Source: Paragordius varius (lineage: Eukaryota; Nematomorpha). Taken from it: DNA of 64,000 bases. The notes below the pieces were generated by a model that did not search any database, was not told the origin of the DNA, and saw only the letters and a program-made list of their open reading frames with translations. The position numbers and the translations under genes were made by a program. Within the stretch, counting starts at the first letter, position 1, and every line of letters starts with the position of its first letter. Location: positions 4,650,001-4,714,000 of the forward strand of contig OZ176051.1 of assembly GCA_964247055.1 (NCBI GenBank), given 5' to 3'. Below, in pieces: positions 1 to 11,689 of this stretch.

Positions 1-93
1 TATTGGAGCGATTCCCTAAAGATATAATGTTTTTAAGATAATAATAATTACAAAAATCAAAGTACCATAAAAATATATTATTATATTGTTTAG

Positions 94-3000
94 AGTTGAC
101 AGAAAACGGGATAAATTAGAACGACAAGTTTTGGATAGCCAGGAAAGAGCTTTTTGGGACGTTTATCGCCCTGTGGTAAAAATATATCTCATTTTTTTAC
201 GACTCTAATTTTACTTTTTTTGTCCATAATTTATATTCAAAAATTTTTCTGCTATATATATATATATAGCCAGGTTCAATTAATGTTTTGGAAGCTGATA
301 TGAGAAAATCTTGCCGATCTTTGAAGTATGGGCTGACTAATAAAGTAAAATATTTTGAATTTATTTTTATATGAGCTTTTTTAATTATCTTATAATTTGT
401 ATCCATTTAATTTATAGACGAAATCCAAAATTATGGAAGAACTTATCAATGAGGTAACTATATTTTAAATGTCAAATTTTATATGAAAAATATATTTTTT
501 AGTTGTTTATGTGTAAGGTCCAAAGTTGTTTTATTAGGCCAAAATTATCTATAAAAGTCATTTTTGCCTGTAAACTGTTTAATAGTAAAAAATTTTTAAT
601 TAAATAATTCTAAATTTATGATTTATTTAACGAAAAAAACAACATAAAATGGCAATTTTATTTATTAAGACTACTGGATTAATTTATATAAATATAAGTG
701 GAATTAATTTTATAAATTGCCCATGTTTACGAAATTTATCTATCATTTCATGCTAGATTGAAATGGATCAACGTAAACTAAGCCGTGGATTAGCTAAAAT
801 GTCCAAAGTTATAGAATTGTAAGTCTTAAAAATTTAATATATCATCTCCATTTAATTTTTTTTTATTTTATTAATACATTTTATATCGTTTTTTTAGTTT
901 TATAAATTATTCTGAACAATATTCCGAACATGACCCTTTTCTAACGCTTCCGGAACCATCAAACCCTTGGATTTCTGATAATACAGAATTTTGGGACAGC
1001 TACGGTCCAAATGTTCCTTTGTAAATAATTTTTAAGAAATTACTTTAATATAAAAAATAATTTAAATTATTTACTCTATTTATTTATTTCCTTTTGATTA
1101 AATTTTACTTTTATATCCAATTAAAACTTTTATTATAATAATAATAATAAATTACAGTATGAGTAAGTATACATTGCTAGAATTGCCAAGGCAGTATTAT
1201 TGCCTGATAGTTTTTTTTTCACTTTTTACTATTATTATCCAATAATAATTCTCTTTGGGCATATGCTATTTGGCAATAATTAATAACTTTCTAGCAATAA
1301 ATACTCACTCATACTGTATATAGAGGTAAAATCAAATGTGTTTATTTTACTGAAAACTATTTTTTTAATTTTTTAGATATTTTTGAAATAATAGTAGAAA
1401 TATAAATGGATTGCACACGCAATTTATTTTAAAACCACACTCTCACAAAATTTAAATTTAAAGATACAAATTATACAAAATGACAGTCCATTTTTAATTT
1501 TTACTGTAAAAATGGTATCATATAGAAAAGAATTACCCGTAAGACGCGTTAAAAAGTGGACATTTTCTCTCAAAGAATTGTTGAAAGATCCGGTCGGTCG
1601 TGAACAATTTATGAAATTTTTGGAAAAAGAATACAGCGCCGAAAATTTAAAGTAACACACATATTTCTACTAAATTATATTATAATATAATTTAAATATC
1701 AGAAATTTGCCACCATTAGCTTTTTTGGAAAAATCCATTTTAACTAATTTGATTTTGATTTTCTATTTTAGTCGTATCAAAATTTGGATTTCTTAGAGAA
1801 AAACAACCTATTAAAGTGATTTGTATAGCTATTTATTTAATTTTTCCATAAATTATAAATTGTGTAATAATGTTATCTTTTGGCAAAATTTTTTTAAAAA
1901 TTTCATAAAAAAATTCTATTATCTTGGAGGTAAAACCAAAAAATTTTGGTTTAAATGTTTACATTTACAGTAAAAATTGAAATTATACGGACAAAACGTT
2001 AAAATATATAATTATTTATTTAAAAAAGATAATCATACTTTACATTGATTAATTAATTACAATTTGGAAACAATTGAGTGATAATTTTACATCTTTTCTT
2101 CCTTATTTTGTAACATGAAACGATGAGTTATGTAATAAATCAAGGTATAAAAAACATGGTTTTATAAAAAATTTGTCTTTTAGTTTATTTTGTTTTAATA
2201 ATTAGAATTTCGGTGTAATTCATTTATTATATTATTGTATATCTTTATTAAGGTTCTACGAAGCATGGAAATTGCTAAAAACTATCCCTTCCAAATTGGT
2301 CAAAAAATGTGTTCAGGACATTTACGAGTAAGTTTATTGTTTTTTTTATGCCTAAAAATATAGTAATTTTTTTTAATTAGCACACAGTAAAATATAAAAT
2401 TATAAGGACAAAAGTTAAAAAGTAAAAGATGTTTGTATTCTCCTTGATGATCGATTTTTCATATATAGCTAAATGATTGCAAAAATATATATATATAATT
2501 TTGAGTGTGTTTCGAATTAGCATCTCTGATATTTCGCTACGATAACGTATTTTTAAAATAATCAAATTTTTAAAATAGTGTATGGTTATTTTTATATACA
2601 AATATTTATCTTAATCTTTACTACGTTTATTTTGATTATTTTAACTTTATTTTTTAGAACTTATTTTTCACCAAATGCACAATTTTCTTTGAACATTGAT
2701 TGTAAATCGGAAAACATTACGAAAGAAAAATTGAAAAATCCTGATCGTAATACCTTTGATGAGGCTGCAGTATATATTTTTTTAGCTTTTTTGTCAAAAA
2801 ATATATTTTATTTTTAATTCTCCAAATTTTATACTTTGATATTTATGTAAGAAGCGAAGCTTTTTCTCAAAAAACTTTTTAATATTTTAATTTTTATTGT
2901 AATTTAGGAACATATTTACCAATTAATGCGAAGTGATAGCTATAATCGTTTTATCCGGTCTGAAACATTCAAAGAAATATTAAATTCCGCAAAGAAAAAA

Positions 3001-3435
3001 GTATTTTATTCCATATATTCAAAATATAATTATTGATTAATATACACAAGTCAATTGATTAAATGGAAAATAAGCTCTAAATAATAATTGGAATTATATA
3101 AAATATATAATATTTAAAAAAGAATTAAATTTTTAATATATCTCTAATTGTATTTTAAACTAAACATAGAATCATATTCCACGTATTGAAAATATTTTTA
3201 TCCAATTTTTCATATATATCTTTAATTAATTTTGCAAAATGTACACTTTAAATTTAAAAAATCCTCTTTTTAAAGGTTAAAAATTTTTATGCAATGTATA
3301 GATCTCACCTTTTTTACAATACAAATATGATTTCATTACCTTTTATGATAGATTCCTAGTCAAACTAAATCCATCTTACCAAAAATTACCAGTTTAAATA
3401 AAAGTGCTATTGTGGGCTTGACTTCAACTACCTGA
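94..3435 (+). CDS. R7-family regulator of G-protein signalling (RGS6/7-like), 5' partial
   Basis: Exons at 94-175, 418-453, 757-818, 898-1020, 1526-1651, 2253-2327, 2658-2769, 2908-3000 and 3352-3435 join in consistent phase to about 263 residues ending at TGA 3433-3435. The first exons give the R7 linker ([11 protein letters not shown]). Next comes a Ggamma-like (GGL) domain with [10 protein letters not shown] and EPSNPWISD. The rest is an RGS domain with [29 protein letters not shown] and a KKK tail. R7 proteins bind Gbeta5 through GGL and speed GTP hydrolysis on Gi/o subunits at the membrane, mostly in neurons. The DEP region must lie upstream of the window. At the RFW position of mammalian RGS domains the join reads KFYEAW. 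Introns run from 79 to 601 nt, and two hold MITEs. The class is secure; which paralogue is not. Confidence 0.9.
1155..1316. mobile_element. Tc1/mariner-type MITE with CAGTATGAGT ends
   Basis: A 162-bp element with inverted ends (CAGTATGAGTAAGTAT on the left, the near-exact reverse complement on the right) is flanked by TA on both sides. There is no ORF. It lies in the intron between RGS exons 4 and 5. The ends and TA duplication suit a non-autonomous Tc1/mariner relative. A diverged relative lies at 33626-33834. Confidence 0.8.
1968..2213. mobile_element. MITE family M2, copy in RGS intron
   Basis: Begins CAGTAAAAATTGAAATTATA and carries GGACAAAACGTTAAAA just inside. The right end is a degenerate inverted copy. 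The interior matches 33327-33582 along its length (for example the AATCATACTTT segment and ATGAGT near the right end). It ends about 40 nt before the acceptor of RGS exon 6. A solo left end of the same family starts near 2384 in the next intron. Confidence 0.7.
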
Positions 3436-3957
3436 AAACAGTGTTAAAAAAGAGAGTTATTAGTATTTGAAAACCAAATTTTTAAATACCCAAATGTGCA
3501 ATAGAAACACCATTATTTATTTAATTGAATCATTATCTTTTAATTTATTATACGGATTAAATAATAAATACTCTATTTTATGATGCATAATATTATTGAA
3601 AAATACCAAGGGTTTCTTTTGTTAAGATTTTATTCTGTTACATATCCGGAAAAAATATATTTTTGCTCGAGAAATTATATGTAATTGCACAAAATGTTTT
3701 TCGCATTTAAAAAAGCATAAAAATTAATTAAATTAGCTAAAAACCGATCATTTAAATACGAAAAAACAAAATTGAAACTCTTAAATACAGGATAAAATAC
3801 AAAATCCCATTATAATTAATTTTTATCATGCGAAATTCTAATTGTGTCAATATTTTTTATCTTCCAATTTAGTCCATTTTTATAAAAAAATATATTGATC
3901 CAAAATCTGCAAAAATAAAACTATAAATCACTCACGTACTTCCCTATATTACCTTTA
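3436..3957. other. Non-coding interval downstream of RGS
   Basis: AT-rich sequence between the RGS stop and a LINE remnant. I see no exon, RNA gene or clear repeat in it. Confidence 0.6.
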
Positions 3958-4130
3958 TATGCCAGACGCCAAAATCGAAGTGGTTAATAATTTTAAATAC
4001 TTAGGCAATGTCATACATTGCCTAGGTGGAATAAACTAGACAGTTCAATATAGATCCCAACAGGCTTGGGTAAAATATCATCAACTTAAAATAGTGCTCA
4101 AAAATAAACACATATCAGCAAAAAACAAAG

Positions 4131-4438
4131 GTTAATTTTCAGTTTGTTTTCAAATTTTCAGTTGAATTTTCTTGAAAATTCCATTAAATTTAATTTAAAT
4201 TCATATAACCAACTGCATTTATACCAAAATTGCAAAGTTGGATATATATACGAAATCGATATGTGAAAACCCCAAGTCAAATAGTTGTGTCGTACTGATG
4301 AGTGCTAACAAGCACGAAACTAGTCTGCGATATTGACGAATGGTTTTACATATCGTTAATTTCTATTTATACTTCATTTAATTCTATTTAATTTTCCTTT
4401 ATCGTTATCTTACGGATTTTAACAACTGTTATTGATCT
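4131..4438 (+). mobile_element. Hammerhead-ribozyme repeat element inserted in the LINE
   Basis: A 308-bp insertion flanked by a 6-bp direct repeat ACAAAG (4125-4130 and 4439-4444). It starts GTTAATTTTCAG, as the related copy at 26951 does. It shares the centre (AACTGCATTTATACC, then the ribozyme) and the 3' segment (TTACGGATTTTAACAACTG) with the copies inside the hAT element. There is no ORF. The target duplication shows it arrived as a discrete insertion, as SINE-like or Penelope-related hammerhead elements do. Confidence 0.8.
4276..4337 (+). ncRNA. Type I hammerhead ribozyme, copy 1
   Basis: The conserved core CTGATGA (4295-4301) is followed by stem II GTGCT/AGCAC closed by an AACA loop (4302-4315), then GAAA (4316-4319). 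The short self-complementary stem III ACTAGT follows, and a GTC cleavage triplet ends at 4325. Stem I pairs GTCGTA (4289-4294) with TGCGAT (4326-4331), using G-U wobbles. The outer stem GTCAA/TTGAC extends it. All core bases required for hammerhead cleavage are present. This copy has lost four bases of the outer stem relative to the copy at 27093-27158. Confidence 0.88.
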
Positions 4439-5209
4439 ACAAAGCCGGCATACATCCTCCTGTATGTAAGCGAGACGTGGCCGATGACAGATATTAATCG
4501 AGAAAAAACTAATGAACATAGAAAAGCGAATGCTAAATTTATTCGACATCAATAAGTCAAATTCAAATTTGCATGAGAACTGTACCAAATCGAACCTTTA
4601 AATATTATCATGAGAAAAAAAGGCTTAGATATTTCGTACACATCAAACGTGCTCCAGAACAATGGACAAATAAAATTTTATCCCTACATCCCGAAGGTAA
4701 CAATCGCAGGGGCAGACCAACATTTAACTGAGAAAAAACAATAAATAATGATTTGAGTGTTGCCAACATTGATGATAACGCCTGGCAGGATCGCAAATAT
4801 TACAGGCAGCTTCTATACGGATACAATGGCTAGCCATTAACAAAGACGATACATTTTTAAATAGTTAAAAGAAGTTTTATAATTTTTTAGTTGTAATAAA
4901 ATAGATATGGGTTTAAGCTTCTCCATAGCCAAAAAAACGCTATAAAATACCGACTATTTGCCATCTAACTATTCAATTAAAATATTTTAAACTATATATG
5001 GCCATCAAAATAAAGAAAATATGTCAATTAATTACAATTTATTACGAACAACAATTATGATGTATTTTACAAATAGTAATCAGTCAATCACATTTGTATT
5101 TGATGGTTTTAGGACATTAAAAATCATACAAATTGAAAAATAAAAAATAATTTTACGAAATAAATAATTGTCAAATTTATTTATAATAATAAATAAAAAA
5201 GTATAAATA

Positions 5210-8200
5210 CTATTCCACTTTTTTGGCTAATTCCTCCTTTTCTTGCTCAATTTCTTTTTCGGGATTATCTTCATAACTAAAAAAGGATTTATAGCACAAC
5301 CAAAATAAATAGTTGATAAACACAAAAATATTTATAACGTAAAAAAAGTATTTATTGTAAAAATTACAGTGGCGTTTGATATAAAAAAGTTGGTCCGTAA
5401 TTAAATAAAATTAATATATAACATAGCAAAATTGGTTATTTTTTACCATTTGTTTGATACCATAACATTTTTAACTACAAATTAAATGTCTTAAAGTTTT
5501 GGAAACATCACCTTAGATTAACGACTATAAATAATTTCAAAAGTTTATAATCTATGCAAATTTTAATTTTTTGGAAAAAAACATCCAAAACCTTTCCACA
5601 TACTTTACAAGCTAGAATTTTAAAATTGTATTATAAGATGTCCTCTAATTTCCAAAATATTAAAGGAAAATACAAGTAAAAAATAATAGTATCAAACCTA
5701 TTTTTTCTTAAAATTCACAAAATGTATAGGCCCATATATTTGCATTATTTACTGTAGTAAATATAAAATCAAATTTTGCTTAAACAAAAAAAAACCTCAT
5801 GAGTTGAGTTAATTCTCCTTTGAAAGCTCCAATGATGAAGGGTGTACCCACACACGCTGGTACCAGATAGAGGAGAGCTGGTTGAGCATGTTTATAGAAA
5901 TGTAGGATAAATGTCGTAAATATTAGGCCTGCCACATAAGCCCCCAATGTGGAATAAAAGTATAATCGACCTGGGTGTAATTGCTTGCCTTTGGAATGAG
6001 CAATACTAAAAAAGATACAAAAATACTTTGGCATATGAAAACAAAAAACAAATTTTTTTACAATTATAAAAGATTTTAGAAACCTAAAACAGAGTTATTG
6101 AGAAATTGGATATTTTAAAGATGCATATTTCTATTAAGGTCATTAAACAGATTGAAAAAATCGTTTCGTACTGATTTTGTATACTATGTGTCAATAAGTG
6201 AAAACTTTAAAGAGATGTAGAATGTTAAATTATTTATGAACTAAATAAGTTTTTTTACAAATACAAAGAACCCCAAAAAAGCTATGTGAGAATGGATGCA
6301 TTTATATCGAAATCATATTTTTGCTAAAAATCCAAACAGGTTTTATTATTAATCCATTCAAAACTATTTAAATATACACTTGATTATTTGTGTCTCAAAA
6401 TTTACAGAAACGCAAAAAATGGACAAAAATAATTAAGGCACGAGTTATCGCAATATTATTGATTGATAAAATGTAATGTTAATGAAAAAATACCTATTTT
6501 CAAATCGTAAAATGAGGGCAATAAATATTCCAGGAATAACAATATCGCCAAGACCAAGCATAGCAAAATTAGATGCCGACAATCCTTTCTCCAAAATGTC
6601 CAATGGGAAAAGCACTAATTAATTAAAAATAATTTCACTAAATTGAAATATAACAAAAATAACATTACAAAGACAAAACCTAAAAGCTTTTTTAAGTTAG
6701 TATTTTAAAGCCTTATTTATTCCATATAAATAGTGAATACAATATTAAAATATATAATAGAGTGATGCGTTACACCAATTTTCATCTCTAATGGTTATTT
6801 TTTAACAGAAAAAACGATAGTGTTTAAAAAATCACAATTTAAATATGGTTGCCCCTTTTTAAAAAAACATATTTTTTTTCTTAGTTTTACGTTTAACCTA
6901 AATTTCAATAGCTAATAAATATATACATTTAATTGGAGCTTCGAATGATTTGGCAACTGTGACCATGACATTAGTTCCAAACACCTAATAATAAAAATGA
7001 AAATGGTAAACATTTCAGATCTAATTATAAAAAACAACTCGTTTAAAAAAGATATATATATATATATATATATATATCCAGGAATCAAATCAGGGTCACG
7101 GTTCTATTGTATTTTGGTCAAAAAGTTATCAAATCGATTAAATTTTTACGCATTTACAGATACAAGCTAATTATTCTGATATAATGTGGCTATATAAGGA
7201 GGCATAATGATATAGTAGGTAAGGGGCCGGACTCTTATGCTGCGTGCCAGAGTTCGAACTCTCAAACTAAGCAATTTTTCCATCATCACTTTCAGCCCTG
7301 GGCAGGCGAGTGTTACAGCCTACACATGTCCGGATACAATTTAATTCCTTACCCTTTAATAAAAAAGGAAAATAGGAACTTTAAAGCGTATATTTTTTAA
7401 TAATGTGTCTATATAACTAAACAAATAAAAAGAGAGACAAATAAACGAACAAATTCTAATTAATGCATTTATCTCCTTTAAATCAAAGACAATATATAAT
7501 CATTTGTTATAGAAAACCGTTTAGGTTTTAAAACTTATAAAATCCCGTAAATAAATACAAAAAAACTAAATATTCGTTTTAAATTTACTAAATAATACCC
7601 AAAAAATGTCATAGATGAAAAGGCCACCCAATAAAATCATCCCTGTACTAATACGATTGAGTTGAAGCAATTCAATGGCATTTGTGGCAAAAGCCAAACC
7701 AAAAATATTGTTTGCTATCCAATGCTTTTTAAACAAATACCAAACGCCAATAAGCGAGCTAATGGCTAGGGTTAGGAGATCGACTCGATCGAAATCAAAA
7801 CTCACCAACTCTTCTGTAGAAGAAAATAGCAAATTATAAAAAAGGCTAAAAAAAATTTCATCATATATAAACTAAGATTTAACATTTTAATTAAATAATG
7901 TTATCAATTTAAACTCTTTTTCAAAATTTAACTTATCAGAATTTTCAAAGTATCCTTTTCAATAGGTAAAAGAAATAAAAACTAATGTATAACTAACATA
8001 ATACGGAATAATGAAAACGCAATTTGACTTTACACCTAAATTAAACAATTTGATCATTAACTATTTTCAGAAATAACACTTTGATTTTCATGGTTTTGAT
8101 ATGAAAAAATTTCATTCGTAAATAATATACATTTTTTAAAGAGGCATATTAAAATTTATAGTAAAAGCTCAAAAACAATTCAAAAATAAAATAACCTGTT

Positions 8201-8725
8201 TTTGTAGATAAATCTTCATCTTTATCGTGAGAATTTTTTTCCATAGATTTATGGGAACCTTTGAGCGTAAACTTATAATAGTAATTTGGAAAAGTTGAGG
8301 GTAAAAGTTTTGCGATTAGCCCGCTTTTTATGTGTGTTAATGCAACAACACCCAGAATAAAAAAGTAACCAGTGACCAAAAAATTTATATGTTGCTTCGA
8401 AAAAATCTATTAGTTAGAAATGAAATAGCTACTTTGAAAAATATATATAGCCCTAAAAGAGTAGCACTTGCTGTTAAAGGGAAAATGGCCGCATCTTTAT
8501 GAGATATAAAATCAGATTGTTCCCCAGAATCCTATTATATTTAGAAAATATTTTTACCTTTTGTTTTTGATGATGGACGACAGACTTCAGAGCTCCCAAA
8601 AATATGGGAAAAACGGCCATTATAAGCAAACTAAAATCGGCTACCAGAATACCGCTGGTAGTGGCTTGAAACCGATTAGTTGCATTGTTAGTTATGTTTA
8701 AAGTCGCATTTACAAGATCGCCCAT
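5210..8725 (-). CDS. HM13: Signal peptide peptidase (SPP/HM13), intramembrane aspartyl protease
   Basis: Exons 8558-8725, 8433-8531, 8196-8394, 7599-7813, 6927-6984, 6494-6614, 5796-6005 and 5210-5276 give 378 residues (human 377). SPP cuts leftover signal peptides inside the ER membrane. Visible family marks are FPLTASATLLGLY, YFFILGVVALTH, the first catalytic Asp in GGLFIYDIFW, VFGTNVMVTVAKSFEAPIK, the second catalytic Asp in MLGLGDIVIPG, and HAQPALLYLVPAC. The tail is Lys/Glu rich (EIEQEKEELAKKVE). The N terminus has NATLNITNNATN with likely glycosylation sites. I chose ATG 8725; an in-frame ATG at 8740 adds five residues. Introns 1 and 2 are only 26 and 38 nt, the others 312-614 nt. A tRNA-like SINE sits in the intron 6985-7598. 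Confidence 0.95.
7052..7078. repeat. (TA)n microsatellite
   Basis: A short run of alternating T and A in an SPP intron, just upstream of the tRNA-like SINE. Confidence 0.9.
7195..7375 (+). mobile_element. tRNA-derived SINE
   Basis: TGATATAGTAGG (7208-7219) fits an RNA polymerase III A box and AGTTCGAACTC (7251-7261) a B box at tRNA-like spacing. A GC-richer tail with GGGCAGGCGAGTG follows, ending near an A-rich stretch. It does not fold as a clean tRNA, so I read it as a SINE head with an unrelated body. It lies antisense to SPP inside the intron 6985-7598. I saw no second copy in the window, so its exact ends are estimates. Confidence 0.6.
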
Positions 8726-8985
8726 AGCACACGATTGCAATGAAATATATTTGCACTAGGAAAAATATTTTTATTCCTATCCATCGGTGAAAAACTATTA
8801 ATACCATTTCTATTTTTTATATTGTGGAAAATAATCTTTTCGATATAAAAAAAGTTTTATAAGAAGAAAATTATTTTCGTTTGATATATTTTTAAGTGTT
8901 GGCATGCAAAAACTTTAGTGAAATATTTATACTTTATGAGCAAGGGCTATCAATGGCTCGCCATAGTTCGGTGCTATTTGAGCAT

Positions 8986-9540
8986 TTAACACTTAAATTT
9001 AAATTGGGATATCTAAATACCCCAGACTAAATTTAAATTATGATTTTAAAAAACTACTGAAGGAAACGGTCCCAATTTAAATCGATGCCTTTATCCTAAA
9101 ATAAATTATATAACTATGCCAAAATCTCTCAATAAAATTTTGTTTTGAAAAAAAAGTTCCATGTCAAACTACTTCGACGCCATTTTTATTCTACAAAATT
9201 TTTGCAAAATATCGTCTTCATTTAATTTTACGGGTAAAATTCAAGCTAATTTTTTATTTAAATTACATCTAACATAAATAGAAATAAAAAAAGCGGTTTG
9301 CTTTGTATTATTTTTCAATTTTACCATTGCACACATGTCACGTTGACTAAATTTTAACCTTTCGCTTTTAACTTAAAATAAGTAATATCAATATTTTTGA
9401 ATAAATTTTCTTATATATTTCGGTTTATTAATGTTATATAAGGGAATAATTTTACCATGGTTTATTTTAAACAGACCTGGGGTATCCAACTACCACAATT
9501 TGAATCGAACTAAAATGAATGTATTGTATCCAAGTGTTAA
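8986..9540. mobile_element. TTAA-flanked non-autonomous element, copy A
   Basis: Starts TTAACACTT and ends AAGTGTTAA. Inside the left end a small palindrome (GGGATATCTAAATACCCC) is followed by AGACTAAATTTAAAT. The 555-bp unit has no ORF and recurs at 14291-14852, 14109-15341 (split) and 38990-40106. TTAA at both ends with a CACTT start suggests a piggyBac-like MITE. No transposase is seen, so the superfamily is an inference. Confidence 0.75.
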
Positions 9541-9579
9541 AACATTCTATTAGTCTTTATTTTTCGGCCATGTTAAAGG

Positions 9580-10870
9580 TCGTTTATAACACTATTTCAG
9601 AATAATAAAAATTCTTCAAAAAAATGATTTCGAATAAATATTTTTTTTTAAATAATGCGCCTAACAATTAAAAACATTTAGAATGGAAATGTTTAACCCA
9701 TTACCATAATCCATACATAAAAAATTATTTGCATTTTATGATATATGCTCGATATCGTAAAATCTTAAAAATTGGACGACATCTAATGTTTCACAGTGTG
9801 GACAAGAAAATATTTTGATAATATATATCCAATTAGTAGAAAATGTGTCAGAATTTTCATAATGCTTTTGGTGTCCTCCTTATGAGTGATTTAAGAAATT
9901 ATTTACACTTTTCTGGTAAGTGCTCCATATCATAAAATGGTAATAGTTGCGCATTTTTTTAAGGAATTTTTATATGAAACCTTAATGATTCATCCAAAAA
10001 ATATCGATAAAATATATTATAAACTATATATAAAAAAATTAATTTTGAGATGACGGCTTCAAAAGTTTCAAATTTTTCCGCTCGTCTAAAATAAGTTAGT
10101 TTTTAAAAAATCAACGCAAAAATGCGAGATTGGGGGATAATAATTTCAAATATATGCTATCAACCAAAAATACCTTGACTTCATTACCTTTTGTCTTTTT
10201 GTTCTAGTTTATATTTTGGGGTAGTGGTATTTTCCGAAGTTCAATTGTACATAAACTATAGTTTTGAAAGTTAGTTTAGTTAAAATTTTTGTATTAGATA
10301 AATATTATATTTTTAAATTTTATGACTTCTAGAGTCTAACATTGAGACAGTCGCAAAAACGATTGAAACGAACATCGATATTTAAAACAAAATATATCGT
10401 TTTTGCTGGTAAAATTTAGTCTGAAAGCTCTTAAAAGTTAATTATTTACATTTTCTTATCATAATATACATTTATTTGCTTGGGCTTTGCTATTCCTAAA
10501 AAACTACCAAAAAAATTGGGGGCAAAAAAGTTTGAGATGAGGATTTTTATACAATTTTACATTTTTTAACAAATTTTTCCGTATAATGCGCCTAAAAGTC
10601 TAGGGAAAGGATATAATAATTTTGACTTAATATTTTAAATACTTTATAAATATTAAAATTTTAAATCAATCTGGGATAAAAACTACCCCAAAAGAAATGG
10701 GTATTAAAAATCATATTATTATTTTATTTTTTTTGTTGAAGCATGCTTGATACTATTATGAGGCATGATGTAAACGGTATAAAACACTTTAAGATATATA
10801 AAAACACTTTTTCTTCATAAGTCGATAATGCTGAACATTTTCATCGATCAAAAATGTGATTTAAAGGTTC
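9580..10870 (+). repeat. Dispersed repeat R2, copy 1
   Basis: Non-coding AT-rich block with shared segments elsewhere. TTATTTACACTTTTCTGG and the following CTCCATATCA recur near 41160. Most of the block recurs inverted at 15345-16090, including the stretch leading to AAGGTTCGTTT. No ORF or clear termini are visible. It abuts a TTAA element in all three places. Confidence 0.55.
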
Positions 10871-11689
10871 GTTTGCTTTAATAATTTTTTAATTTTTGTA
10901 AAAAATTTATAATTAACAAAAAATTAAAGATAAACGATCATTTAATCAAAGTTCTGCGCTGATAACAATGTAAAACTTGATTTTCACAAGGTCGGTGTAC
11001 ACTAGAGGAAAATTATGGTTCAGTCGTCTAAAAAGCATTATGAATTAAATATTTCATATTTTAAATTATGGGAGTGGATTTTACGGGCAATTTCTTTACA
11101 AAAATTTTCGTGAAAACATAGGCGGGACTGAACTGCAGAGCTAATTTAAAAAAATGATTTTCGACGCGTTTAGATAAAATATTGCCTTGAATTTACACGG
11201 TACACGCTTTCTAAAAATTGATACATCGTCAATATTTATTAAATGGTCCTATTTTCATACTTTGGTCTTAATTGAAAGCTGTAAAATAGAGCTTAGTGAC
11301 TTTGGCGCAATTTTAAAAAGTTTAAAAAATATTATTAAAACTGAACGTCCACACGTTTTCAATAAATCGTGTTTCAAAGCCAACAATTATTCAATAAACC
11401 TTATTTGTTCGTAATTAAGGGGGCTAATTTAAAAAGAGCTTAATCACTATCATCGCATTCGTAAAATGATAAAAAAGTACACTATAAAATTGAATGGGCT
11501 ACACGTTTTTGGGAAACCTTTTTCAAACTATTTTAGACACTTCCATTTATTTAAAAACCCGATTTTTATACAGGATGGGACAAATCGAGCGATTTACATA
11601 AAATGACTTAATCACTGTTGGCGTATATACAAAGGATTAAATAGTTTTCACTTTGGAGTTATAAAGAGCATAGGGTACTCTGATTCTCG
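10871..11689. other. Non-coding interval
   Basis: AT-rich sequence with one meaningless ORF (11187-11414). The last part may be diverged LINE sequence leading into the RT remnant. Nothing else is supported. Confidence 0.5.

Larger units (their letters stand above)
3958..4833 (+). mobile_element. LINE remnant, 3' end of reverse-transcriptase ORF, split by an insertion
   Basis: Frames read FKYLGNVIHCLGG and KYHQLKIVLKNKHIS, the segment after the RT catalytic core in non-LTR elements. After an inserted repeat (4131-4438) come LLYVSETWPMTDINREKT and RLRYFVHIKRAPEQW, then RRGRPTFN and AWQDRKYY. This order (YLG, LLYxSETW, RGRP) is typical of the 3' end of RTE/jockey-like ORF2 proteins. There are internal stops and frame changes, so the copy is dead. 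The 5' part of ORF2, including the catalytic ADD box, is absent. Confidence 0.8.

Noticed and set aside
1770-1815. Possible RGS exon coding REKQPIK
   Set aside because: It resembles a piece of RGS7 by chance. The frame has a stop in the needed phase, and the real exon at 2253-2327 fits phase and sequence.
7195-7280. Functional tRNA gene
   Set aside because: A and B boxes are present, but the acceptor and other stems do not pair convincingly. A SINE head fits better.
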